Positions 8,456-16,285 of a DNA stretch of 64,000 bases are shown here, one piece after another. Location: NCBI GenBank assembly GCA_963839515.1, contig CAWIVN010000014.1, positions 186,001-250,000 of the forward strand, given 5' to 3'. Position numbers and translations under genes: made by a program. The notes beneath the pieces are model-generated. The model was not told the origin of the DNA. It saw only the letters and a list, made by a program, of their open reading frames with translations, and ran no database searches. The stretch's first letter is position 1, and each line of letters begins with the position of its first letter. This DNA comes from Fredericiella sp963839515 (GTDB taxonomy: Bacteria; Chloroflexota; Anaerolineae; Caldilineales; Caldilineaceae).

Positions 8456-9397
8456 ATGTTTCGTCTCATAATCCGTCGTATCCTCTGGTTCATCCCTGTC
8501 TTCTTCGTGGTGACGGGCATTACTTTTTTGACCATGCATGCCCTGCCGGGGGGGCCATTCACGAATGACAAGACGCCGCCGGCACTGGTGCGGCAGATGG
8601 AAAATGCCTTTGGGCTCAACCGGCCAATCTACGAGCAGTACTTCATCTGGCTCAAGAACGCCGTCCAGCTGGACTTCGGTCCTTCGCTCAAGCAGCGTGG
8701 TAGGCCGGTGGCAGGCTTCTTGTTGCCCGGGCTCGGAGTCTCGGCGCAGTTAGGGCTGTTCGCCATGCTGTTTGCCCTGGCCGTAGGGCTGCCGGCGGGT
8801 ATTATTGCCGCGCTGCATCGCGGGCGCTGGCAGGACCGCGCAGCAACATTTGTTGCCATTTTGGGGGTATCTGTGCCGGCTATCGTCCTGGGGCCGCTGT
8901 TGGTGTGGCTGTTTGCCCTGATGCTGGATTGGCTGCCGGTCGCCCAATGGGCGCCGCTGCAAGATGGCATCATCCCTTATGCCAGCCACCTCATCCTGCC
9001 GGCTGTTACCCTGGGCGCTGGGCTCTCGGCCATCGTTGCGCGCTTGACGCGCGCCAGTCTTTTGCAGGTGCTGGGTGAGGACTACATCCGCACCGCCCAT
9101 GCCAAGGGACTGGCGCGGCGTACGGTGACTGTGCGCCATGCCCTGCGCAACTCGCTGATCCCGCTCGTGACCTATCTAGGACCGCTGGCCGCCGCCGTGC
9201 TGACCGGCTCACTGGTGGTGGAGCAGATTTTCGCCATTCCCGGCATGGGCCGCTATTTTGTCAGCAGTATCACCAGCCGTGATTACCCTATGGTTATGGC
9301 GGTAGTCGTGATCTACGCCTTTATCATCGTAGTCGTCAACCTTGTGGTGGACGTCTTGTACCTGTTTATTGATCCAAGGATGCGTCATGGCAACTAG
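8456..9397 (+). CDS. ABC transporter permease, DppB/OppB type
   Basis: This is the first membrane subunit of the peptide-type importer. The 313 residues show about six membrane spans. The N-terminal segment MFRLIIRRILWFIP is characteristic of DppB-like permeases, and the cytoplasmic EAA loop around residues 205-232 reads EDYIRTAHAKGLARRTV. It pairs with the next gene, which overlaps it by 11 bp, to form the heterodimeric channel. The start is ATG at 8456. The energising ATPases (DppD/DppF type) are not adjacent and must be encoded elsewhere. Confidence 0.93.
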   Translation: MFRLIIRRILWFIPVFFVVTGITFLTMHALPGGPFTNDKTPPALVRQMENAFGLNRPIYEQYFIWLKNAVQLDFGPSLKQRGRPVAGFLLPGLGVSAQLGLFAMLFALAVGLPAGIIAALHRGRWQDRAATFVAILGVSVPAIVLGPLLVWLFALMLDWLPVAQWAPLQDGIIPYASHLILPAVTLGAGLSAIVARLTRASLLQVLGEDYIRTAHAKGLARRTVTVRHALRNSLIPLVTYLGPLAAAVLTGSLVVEQIFAIPGMGRYFVSSITSRDYPMVMAVVVIYAFIIVVVNLVVDVLYLFIDPRMRHGN

Positions 9398-10394
9398 TTC
9401 TGCACAGACTGCCGTTCCAGCGGTCGTGGCGGCGCCGTCGCGCCGTTCACGTACGCTCATGCAGGACACACTGCGCCGGCTCTTTAAGGATCCACTGGTG
9501 GTTGTCTGCGTTCTGTATCTGGCCTTCTTGCTGGTGGTGGCCTTGTTCCCTGCCGCTTTTGCCACCGCGCCCTATGATCAGACTAATTTTCCCGACAAGT
9601 TCGCGCCGCCGGGAACGGTTGTCACCGAGGGCAAGCTGGCCGGCCTCACCTACTGGATGGGGGCGGACAAGCTAGGCCGTGACGTCTACAGCAGGCTGGT
9701 ATACGGTACGCGCGTATCGATGGCCGTGGCGTACCTGGGCGCCGCCGTTAGCTTTTTGATTGGCGTAAGTTATGGACTGTTTTCCGGCTACAGCCGCCCG
9801 CGCATCGACAACATTATGATGCGCATCGTCGACATTATTTATGCTTATCCCACCTTGATTCTGATTATCCTGTTGCAGGTCTTCCTCACGGCGCTGGCAC
9901 AGAAAGAACCCGAGCAGATGGGTCCGGTGGAGCAGCTGTTCGTAAGTCTAGACCAGAACACCGGCGGCTTGTTCTTTGTGTTTGTGGCGATCGGCGCGGT
10001 GAGTTGGCTGAACATGGCGCGGCTGACGCGCGGCCAGGTCATGCACTATAAAGAGCAAGAATTCGTGCAGGCCGCACACATTGTAGGAGCCAACGACCGG
10101 CGCATCATGGGCCGGCACCTGCTGCCCAACGTGATCGGCCCCTGTATCGTGGCCGAGACGCTGGCCATCCCGGCCTATATTTCCACCGAGGCATTCCTGA
10201 GCTTCATCGGCCTGGGCGTCCAGCCGCCGATGCCGAGTTGGGGCAGCATGATCGCCGACGGCTACGGCGCATTACGCACGGCCCCGTGGCTGATCTTCTT
10301 CCCCGCCCTCGCGCTCTCGTTGACCATGCTGGCGTTCAATTTTTTGGGCGATGCAATCCGCGACGCCCTGGACCCCAAGCTGCGCGATCGGTGA
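9387..10394 (+). CDS. ABC transporter permease, DppC/OppC type
   Basis: This is the second membrane subunit of the importer, 335 residues. A cytoplasmic N-terminus is followed by the first span (about residues 40-60), an extracytoplasmic segment with the DppC-like phrase GADKLGRDVYSRLVYGTR, and the EAA loop EFVQAAHIVGANDRRIM. The ATG at 9387 lies inside the end of the upstream permease gene, with AAGGA six bases before it, which indicates translational coupling. An upstream in-frame start at 9342 would lie deep in the previous gene and is less likely. No ATPase gene follows; the next gene, selD, is convergent. Confidence 0.92.
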   Translation: MATSSAQTAVPAVVAAPSRRSRTLMQDTLRRLFKDPLVVVCVLYLAFLLVVALFPAAFATAPYDQTNFPDKFAPPGTVVTEGKLAGLTYWMGADKLGRDVYSRLVYGTRVSMAVAYLGAAVSFLIGVSYGLFSGYSRPRIDNIMMRIVDIIYAYPTLILIILLQVFLTALAQKEPEQMGPVEQLFVSLDQNTGGLFFVFVAIGAVSWLNMARLTRGQVMHYKEQEFVQAAHIVGANDRRIMGRHLLPNVIGPCIVAETLAIPAYISTEAFLSFIGLGVQPPMPSWGSMIADGYGALRTAPWLIFFPALALSLTMLAFNFLGDAIRDALDPKLRDR

Positions 10395-10412
10395 TCCAAG
10401 ACATAGCTGCTC

Positions 10413-11525
10413 CTACACCACGCGAATACCCTCGCTGCTTACCACCTCGCCAACGTGCCAGTACGCCTGCTTGCGTTCATCGCAGGCGGCCGTAAACGTG
10501 GCTACGTTGGCAGCAGGCACGGCCAATAATAGGCCGCCACTCGTTTCCGATTCCCACAGCAGGGTGCGTTGGACGGGTGTGACTTCGGGCGCATAGGTGA
10601 CGTTGATGCCGTAGTGCTGCGGGTTACGCGTGGCTCCACGCGTGAGGTACCCGGCGGCGATGTACTCCCATGCGCCGTCGAGGGCAGGGAGTGCGGCAGC
10701 GCGTATGACAAAGCCGGCCTTGCTCTCACGCCAGGCTGCTGCTGCCATCTCGCTGGCGTGCCCCAGTAGGCCAAATCCTGTTATGTCCGTGGCCGAACGC
10801 ACGCCCGCCAGCCGCCCAGCCTGCGCCGCGGCGCGGTTTAGCCGCAGCATCGAGTCGATGGCGGCATCAAAATGCTTGAGGTCGAGGTCAGGTTTGCCCT
10901 GCGTCCGCCGCGCCAGGCGGTGCAAGGCGCTTTCGGCGCTGCCCGTAAGCTTGGCTGCCGTGGTGATGATGCCCGTGCCCAGCGGCTTGGTCAGGAAGAG
11001 GGCGTCGCCTGGCTGCGCGCCCCCCTTGCGCATGATCTCGTCGGGATGAATCATGCCGGTCACGCTGAGGCCGTAGAACGGCTCGGGGCTTGTCACGGTA
11101 TGGCCGCCGGCGATCGCCGCGTCTGCCTCACGCACCTTGACCGCACCCCCCGCAAAGATTTGGGCCACCGTTTCGGGCGATATGCTCTCGGGGAAGCCGG
11201 CGATGTTGAGGCAGAACAGCACGTCACCGCCCATAGCATAAACATCGCTCATGGCGTTAACAGCCGCGATGGCGCCATAGGTCCAGGGGTCGTCCACCAC
11301 CGGGGTGAAGAAGTCGGTCGTCTTGATCAGGGCGCGCGTGTCGTCAAGGCGGAACACGGCGGCGTCGTCAGGCTCGCCCAGCCCCACCAAAACATCCGGA
11401 TATTCGCTTGCCGGGAACAACCCGGCCAGTTGGCGCACGACCTGCGCTAATGTCCCCGGTGGGAGCTTTGAAGCTCAACCGGCGCATTCCACCAGTGCAG
11501 TCAACGGCTGTTGCTGTTCTGCCAT
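10413..11525 (-). CDS. selD: selenide, water dikinase SelD, itself a selenoprotein
   Basis: SelD makes selenophosphate from selenide and ATP, the selenium donor for tRNA-Sec charging and for selenouridine. The frame opens with ATG at 11525 (MAEQQQPLTALVECAG) and meets TGA at 11475-11477, then continues as ASKLPPG into a complete SelD body. With TGA read as selenocysteine, Sec falls at residue 17 and Lys at residue 20, the numbering of the catalytic Cys17/Lys20 of E. coli SelD. The total is 370 residues. The downstream part has the Gly-rich AIAGGHTV, ATDITGFGLLGH and TSGGLLLAV motifs of the family. Calling the start at GTG 11438 would delete the active site. A SECIS-like hairpin follows the TGA, and a tRNA-Sec gene is 4.5 kb away. 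Confidence 0.93.
11433..11477 (-). promoter_or_regulatory. bacterial SECIS-like element of selD
   Basis: On the coding strand, 32 nt after the Sec TGA (11475-11477), a hairpin GCGCA-GGTCG-TGCGC sits at 11433-11447. The apical GGTC in a GCA/TGC stem closely resembles the SelB-binding loop of the E. coli fdhF SECIS (GCAGGTCTGC). The UGA-to-loop distance is longer than in fdhF but within the range I recall for bacterial SECIS elements. Confidence 0.75.
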
Positions 11526-11533
11526 CTTGCCAC

Positions 11534-11821
11534 TTAAATGAGAACAATGCTCCAAATGATCCACGAAGCCACCACGATGGCGACAACCAGGAAGAAGACG
11601 CGCAAGCCGGCGCGAAAAACGGCGTCATTCGCCTTTTGCGCGTCCTGCCGCGCTTTTAGGGACTTCTCCTGCATCTCCTTGCGCGCCTTGGCCGAGGCCG
11701 ACCGCAGGTCTTTGCTCTTGTGCCAATACGTGCGCATCGAGTGCCAAAGGACCGTAAACAGGACGCCAATGAGGATGCCGACCACTACAAGTAGCAGCGC
11801 TTCCATAGCTTGATTGTACAT
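11534..11821 (-). CDS. small double-spanning membrane protein
   Basis: This 95-residue protein has a hydrophobic segment at about residues 7-25 and another at about 72-94. Between them is a highly charged, Lys/Arg-rich helix (about 30-65, KARKEMQEKSLKARQ) with coiled-coil character. The family is not recognised. The stop is only 8 nt before the selD start on the same strand, so it is probably cotranscribed with selD. A second Met at 11806 is a possible alternative start; the first is kept here. Confidence 0.6.
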   Translation of the reverse strand: MYNQAMEALLLVVVGILIGVLFTVLWHSMRTYWHKSKDLRSASAKARKEMQEKSLKARQDAQKANDAVFRAGLRVFFLVVAIVVASWIIWSIVLI

Positions 11822-11855
11822 CCACAGGCCCTACCGCCGACAAACCTAGGGCATA

Positions 11856-12779
11856 CTACTCGAGAAAGCGCGCCCAGCGCTGTTCGGCCCGCTGCGGCTT
11901 AGGATTGTGTGCCATTTCGATTGCCAGATCCGCCATGGATTTAACCGCCCAATCAAAGTAATGGGGCGTGACGCTGTTGATATCCATGTCGGGGGCCGGG
12001 TTCATAAAATCGATGGCATAGGGTACGCCGTCCTTGATGGCGAACTCGATGCTGTTCATGTCGTACCCCATGACATTGTTGATCAGGCGAGCGTCATGTA
12101 TGATGCGGTCGCCCAACTCCGGCGAGAGGTGGTCGTGTTCGATGATGTAGCGCCGGTTCTTTGGGTCATACTTGACCGGCATGATGTTGTCCTGGCCGAC
12201 GCAGATGCAGCGCACAAACTGGTCAAACTCGATGAACTCCTGCAGGATCATGCACAGCGTGCCGGTTTCGTCGTAGGCGCGGATCAGCTCTTCGATCGTG
12301 GTGACCTTATAGACGTTCTTCCAACCTCCCCCCCATGCATCCTTGAGAATGGCAGGCAGGCCGACGTAGCCGACAATAGCGTCCCAGTCAAGCGGGTAGA
12401 TCAGGTTGCGAAGGCTCTCGCTGACCACGCCTTCCGGGTAGGATTTCATCGGCAGCGCCATTGTCCTGGGCGAGGCCAGGCCCAGCTTGGTGATCAGGCT
12501 GGCACCGAAGAACTTGTCGTCGGCGCTCCACCAAAATGGGTTGTTGATACAGTAGGCGCCCTGCAGCATGGCGTTCTTTAGATAGGTGCGATAGTAGGGA
12601 ATCTCGTGGCTGATGCGGTCGATTAGCACGGCGTACTCGCACGGCTCGTTCATCTTGGTGCCGCCCAACTTAGCATACTCGGCTACGACCCCGGCGTTGC
12701 GGCTGTTGACTTCCTCGATAAATGCCGGTGGAAAGCTCCACTCCCGCCCGACGATCACACCGACTTTCTTGACGCTCAT
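11856..12779 (-). CDS. ATP-grasp domain protein
   Basis: The 307-residue protein starts at ATG 12779 (MSVKKVGVIVGREW) after a GGGGGA Shine-Dalgarno. A Rossmann-like N-terminal part is followed by an ATP-grasp core with the Lys/Gly-rich phosphate loop AILKDAWGGGWKNVY (about residues 143-157), an acidic segment ILQEFIEFDQFVR and a metal-site-like AIDFMNPAPDMD near the end. ATP-grasp enzymes usually form amide or ester bonds through acyl phosphates; the substrate here is unknown. It follows an esterase gene on the same strand with a 55-bp gap, and the pair probably acts in one pathway. Upstream in-frame residues to 12947 lack a good ribosome site. Confidence 0.78.
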   Translation of the reverse strand: MSVKKVGVIVGREWSFPPAFIEEVNSRNAGVVAEYAKLGGTKMNEPCEYAVLIDRISHEIPYYRTYLKNAMLQGAYCINNPFWWSADDKFFGASLITKLGLASPRTMALPMKSYPEGVVSESLRNLIYPLDWDAIVGYVGLPAILKDAWGGGWKNVYKVTTIEELIRAYDETGTLCMILQEFIEFDQFVRCICVGQDNIMPVKYDPKNRRYIIEHDHLSPELGDRIIHDARLINNVMGYDMNSIEFAIKDGVPYAIDFMNPAPDMDINSVTPHYFDWAVKSMADLAIEMAHNPKPQRAEQRWARFLE

Positions 12780-12834
12780 GTGGTCCCCCGTTGTGAAAAG
12801 CGCGGATAGAATAGGTAATGTAGAGGTGCCCCTA

Positions 12835-13554
12835 CTAGTCGTGCCCGGAAATATACTTGCGCACCATCTGCTTCCAATAGGGCCAGTCATGGCTCCAGCC
12901 TGCCCATTCGCGGAAGGCATGCGGAACACCCTTAGCCCACAACCCACGGCTGAGGGCGCGGTTATTTTCTATGTTAGGGTCGTGCTCGCCGGCCACAATG
13001 ATGATGTCCATGCGCCGCAACGCCTCAAGGATGTTATGGTCGCTGAGATTGGGCACATAATGGCTGGGCGTATTGAAATAAAGATTATCGTCGTAATAGC
13101 CGCTGAAAAAGCCGGACATGTCGTACTTGCCGCTCAACGCCAGCACGCGTCCAAACAAGTGCGGGTTGCGAAAGGCAATATTGACGGCATGATAGGCGCC
13201 AAAGCTGCAGCCGTGGCTGATCAGAAATGGATTGGGGTTCTTGCTTTGCGAAAGCGGCAGCACTTCGCTGAGCAAGTAGTCTTCATATTGCACGTGGCGA
13301 TAGATGCGACCACCCGGATGCGCCCAATTGTTGTAGAAGCTCTCACTGTCCACACTGTCGACGCAGTAGATTTGCAGCGAGCCGTTGTCCAACTGATCTG
13401 CCAGATTGGCGACCATGCCGCGGTCTTCGTATTCGTAGAAACGGCCCATGCTCGTGGGGAAGACCAGCATGCGCGCTCCGGCATGCCCGTAGATCAGCAG
13501 TTCCATGTCACGGCTTAGACGTGGACTGTACCACTTGTGATATTCGCGGTGCAT
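12835..13554 (-). CDS. putative esterase, alpha/beta hydrolase fold (esterase D type)
   Basis: This 239-residue protein lacks a signal peptide and looks cytoplasmic. The nucleophile elbow is HGCSFGA, with Ser117 in a G-x-S-x-G context. Likely acid and histidine partners are in AGEHDPN and GWSHDWP. The overall pattern (oxyanion region after VFPTSMG, then the elbow) matches the putative-esterase (PF00756-like) family that includes S-formylglutathione hydrolase and mycolyltransferases. It precedes the ATP-grasp gene in the same direction, which suggests that one enzyme makes and the other cleaves or transfers an acyl compound. The substrate is unknown. Confidence 0.78.
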   Translation of the reverse strand: MHREYHKWYSPRLSRDMELLIYGHAGARMLVFPTSMGRFYEYEDRGMVANLADQLDNGSLQIYCVDSVDSESFYNNWAHPGGRIYRHVQYEDYLLSEVLPLSQSKNPNPFLISHGCSFGAYHAVNIAFRNPHLFGRVLALSGKYDMSGFFSGYYDDNLYFNTPSHYVPNLSDHNILEALRRMDIIIVAGEHDPNIENNRALSRGLWAKGVPHAFREWAGWSHDWPYWKQMVRKYISGHD

Positions 13555-13641
13555 GACGATTCCCCTGGCCAGAATCTGGTAGTTTGGATGATTGCCGGAT
13601 CGAAAAACGATTGTCCTGGCGATTACAGCTAGATGACTCAG

Positions 13642-15582
13642 CTAGATAACGACCACGCTGTGGCCATCGTGGTAGCCGCTCTCACTGCAGTTGGGATTCT
13701 CATAGTCGCGACGCCAGGACCCCGCCCGGCTTGATTCGTTGCCTGGCTCGATCCAAAAGCGGTACAGGTGCGCCCCCTGTGGTAGTTGTACGGCTGCATG
13801 CCACCAGCCGTTGGCCGCAAGCCGCAGCGGTAAGCGATAGGGCAGCCAATGGTTGAAGGAACCTACCAGGCTGACGCAATCGGCGTGCGGGGCATAGCAT
13901 CCAAAATAGACGGCGCCTGCGGCGTTTGGGGTTTCCTCCAGCGTAAGCACCGCCAATGTACCCTGAGCAGTCCATTTTTGCAATTCATGCTCGCGCAGCC
14001 GAACACCACTGTGCGGAAAACCCATCAGTGGGCCGCCGCGGGCGCGCAAAGCAGCCGCTACGGCCTGCGCCGGCTGCAGCAACCCGGCCCCGGTCTGGCG
14101 AGGCAGAAGGTGCGGCAGCGGCAGTGCAGTCTCGACCAAGATCTGACGCACCTCGTCGCCGCTGAGCGCCGGATTGGCGGCAAACATCTGGGCTGCCACG
14201 GCGGACACCTGCGCCACTGATACGCTGGTGCCATCTACGTGCTGGTAGTAAGGATGAATCCACTTGTGTGCGTTCATGCGCCGGCGCAGCGCATGCCACA
14301 CTTCCGGCATCATCTCTTCTTCTCCCGCCGCGATTCCTGCGTTTGTTTCCGCCTGCACCCCCCGCCAGTTTGCCACAGCAACGGCGTGCATGCTGTGCTG
14401 CCAGTGCGTGAGGAGGCGCTGCGTTGCGTGCTCGTCGTCTCCCTGCAGGACGTGGCGCAGGCGGTCGATCATGTAGGTCTCGCGCAGCACCGGGCTGGGC
14501 GGCAGGATAGGGGCAGGCAGCCAGCGCGCTAACGCCAGTAGCTCTGGTTTGCGCAATAGGCTGTGCTGCCATCTAATGCTGCTGAAATTGTGGTGATACA
14601 GCTCCATTCGCTCGCTGTCTTCGGCCGCGATCGATCGCCAGCGCAGGTTTTGGTCGTCCACCCCGCCCACAGTCAGCACGGTCGGCGTCTGCGCCGGGGC
14701 CAGCAGCTCTTCGGCGCCGCGATTGCCGGCAGCCGCTGCCACGAGCACACCCCGCTGTGCCAGGGCATGGGCGGCACGGCAGACAGGGTTGTCCTGCCAC
14801 GGCTCGGGAAAGTCGCCGCCGACACTGATGTTGACGACGCGCACGCCGTAGCGCTGCCAGTTGTCGTCGCGCAACAGCCATGCCAGCCCACGCAGGATGT
14901 CCTCTTCCGGAATGCGCCCGCCGCCGCGGCCGATCTTGATCGGCAGGATGGAGGAGGCCGGTGCGTAGCCACGGTAGCGTCCATTGCTGAGCAGACCATT
15001 GCCTGCAGCAATGGTCGTCGTCATCTGGCCATGCCAGCTGTCGCCAGCGCTGTCCCACAGGCTGGGGACATCCAGCCCCACTTGTTCGCCGTCGTCGGTT
15101 AAGTCGACATAATCAAGCAGGCGCAGGTCGGCCGGCCGCAGCAGGTCATGCCATTGGCGCTCGTTCAGCTGACGCCATTGGGGCAGGGCACCCCGCCAGG
15201 TTGCCCTGCGCAGCAGATCCGGGTGGGGATAAAAGCCGCTGTCCAAAAAAGTGATCGTCACGCCGCTGCCGTCAAAGCAAGTATAGTCCGGCAGGCGTTG
15301 CGGCTGGCTGAGCACGGTCTCTTCGGCAGGGTGATAGTAGGGAAAGGTGGTGCTTGGATCGGTCAGCGTGTGCAGGCTCTCGCCACTGCGGCGGCCCGCC
15401 AGGCGTGTGGTGAAGCGTTGCAGGCAGGCTGGGCAGATGCCAAGCGCCGGCGACCAGCTTGGGTGCTGCTGGGCAACGACGGCAGCCACAGTGTCGTCTA
15501 GCTGTTCCTTGAGCGATAGGATGCGCGGATCGCTTGGCGTACGGCAGATTGGGCAGGCAGAAAGCGTCACAGTCAAGGTCAC
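13642..15582 (-). CDS. subtilisin-family serine protease with zinc-ribbon-like N-terminus and CBM48-like C-terminus
   Basis: The 646-residue protein has no signal peptide. It begins with two CxxC pairs (Cys10/13, Cys50/53) that could bind zinc. The S8 catalytic set follows: Asp114 in TFLDSGFYPHPDL, His184 in SWHGQMTTT, oxyanion Asn287 in AAAGNRG and Ser453 in DGTSVSVAQ. At about residues 555-630 a small beta-sandwich resembles glycogen-binding CBM48/AMPK-type domains (LVGSFNHWLPYRLPL). The GTG at 15582 overlaps the stop of the 139-residue upstream gene as GTGA, a coupled start. The architecture suggests a cytoplasmic protease steered to glycan or protein partners. The real target is unknown. 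Confidence 0.85.
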   Translation of the reverse strand: MTLTVTLSACPICRTPSDPRILSLKEQLDDTVAAVVAQQHPSWSPALGICPACLQRFTTRLAGRRSGESLHTLTDPSTTFPYYHPAEETVLSQPQRLPDYTCFDGSGVTITFLDSGFYPHPDLLRRATWRGALPQWRQLNERQWHDLLRPADLRLLDYVDLTDDGEQVGLDVPSLWDSAGDSWHGQMTTTIAAGNGLLSNGRYRGYAPASSILPIKIGRGGGRIPEEDILRGLAWLLRDDNWQRYGVRVVNISVGGDFPEPWQDNPVCRAAHALAQRGVLVAAAAGNRGAEELLAPAQTPTVLTVGGVDDQNLRWRSIAAEDSERMELYHHNFSSIRWQHSLLRKPELLALARWLPAPILPPSPVLRETYMIDRLRHVLQGDDEHATQRLLTHWQHSMHAVAVANWRGVQAETNAGIAAGEEEMMPEVWHALRRRMNAHKWIHPYYQHVDGTSVSVAQVSAVAAQMFAANPALSGDEVRQILVETALPLPHLLPRQTGAGLLQPAQAVAAALRARGGPLMGFPHSGVRLREHELQKWTAQGTLAVLTLEETPNAAGAVYFGCYAPHADCVSLVGSFNHWLPYRLPLRLAANGWWHAAVQLPQGAHLYRFWIEPGNESSRAGSWRRDYENPNCSESGYHDGHSVVVI

Positions 15583-15998
15583 AATTTGGTAGCCTTGCGT
15601 CGTACCTCGTCCCAATCTACGCCAAAGCCAAAGCCTGGCTCGCCTGCATCTGGGTTGCGAAATTCCAGTACCATGTCAAACTCGTGCCGGTCGAGCAACT
15701 GGGCTTGTTCGCCGAGCCCCTTGGTCATCTCTACGATGACGTGATAGGTAGCACCGGCCACGGCATTGCGCAAGTGCAGTGTAGTTTCGGCGCGCTGTTC
15801 GGCGTGTTCCATCATGAATACGCTCGTGTTTTCGACGCCGTCGGGATTATAAATCACGACTTCAAGATTGGGATGGTCCTCTTCCTGCACGGCGGTCAGC
15901 CAAAGCCGCGTCCAGATGCGTTTGAGGTCCGGATACGGATAGAGCACGCAGCGCTCGATCGCCAACGGCTTGTCGTCTTCAAATAGCGATATTTCCAT
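15579..15998 (-). CDS. 139-residue protein of unknown function coupled to the subtilase
   Basis: The ATG at 15998 opens MEISLFEDDKPLAIERC; the upstream in-frame codons belong to the tRNA-Sec gene and are not coding. The protein is acidic, has no membrane segment, and is rich in alternating hydrophobic residues (LEVVIYNPDG, YHVIVEMTKGLG), consistent with an all-beta fold. No known family is recognised. Its stop overlaps the protease start by 4 bp, so it may be an inhibitor, chaperone or substrate adaptor of the protease. That role is inferred from coupling only. Confidence 0.75.
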   Translation of the reverse strand: MEISLFEDDKPLAIERCVLYPYPDLKRIWTRLWLTAVQEEDHPNLEVVIYNPDGVENTSVFMMEHAEQRAETTLHLRNAVAGATYHVIVEMTKGLGEQAQLLDRHEFDMVLEFRNPDAGEPGFGFGVDWDEVRRKATKL

Positions 15999-16016
15999 GA
16001 TAGCCTCGCTGTTGCA

Positions 16017-16115
<99 letters not shown>

Positions 16116-16124
16116 ACGCTCCAT

Positions 16125-16152
16125 TATTTAGCACGCACCAAATTTCCGCCAA
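16125..16152 (-). promoter_or_regulatory. probable promoter of tRNA-Sec
   Basis: On the minus strand TTGGCG (16147-16152) is separated by 16 bp from TAAATA (16125-16130), placing a start about 5-7 bp before the tRNA 5' end region. Confidence 0.45.
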
Positions 16153-16164
16153 ATCTTGTGGAGG

Positions 16165-16254
16165 GCCCGGCTGCTTTATGCTGCCCGGCTGCTTTATGCT
16201 GCCCGGCTGCTTTACGCTGCCCGGCTGCTTTACGCTGCCCGGCTGCTTTGCGCT
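16165..16254. repeat. 18-bp tandem repeat, five copies
   Basis: The unit GCCCGGCTGCTTTAYGCT recurs five times (16165, 16183, 16201, 16219, 16237) with changes at only one or two positions. A sixth, degenerate copy reaches about 16270. Read in the plus frame it encodes LPGCF plus one residue, in frame with the downstream lipoprotein, but it precedes that gene's signal peptide and is more likely untranslated. It separates the tRNA-Sec promoter from the sortase-like gene. Confidence 0.9.
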
Positions 16255-16285
16255 GCCCTGGTGCTTTCTGTACAATGTGAAGGTT

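Noticed and set aside
11475..11477. TGA upstream of the apparent selD start as a real stop codon
   Set aside because: The residues before it match the SelD N-terminus, the Sec/Lys spacing is exact, and a SECIS-like loop and tRNA-Sec are present.
16165..16270. Tandem array as a CRISPR or as an LPGCF peptide repeat
   Set aside because: The units are 18 bp with no spacers between them. The peptide would lie upstream of the signal peptide of the lipoprotein, so translation is unlikely.
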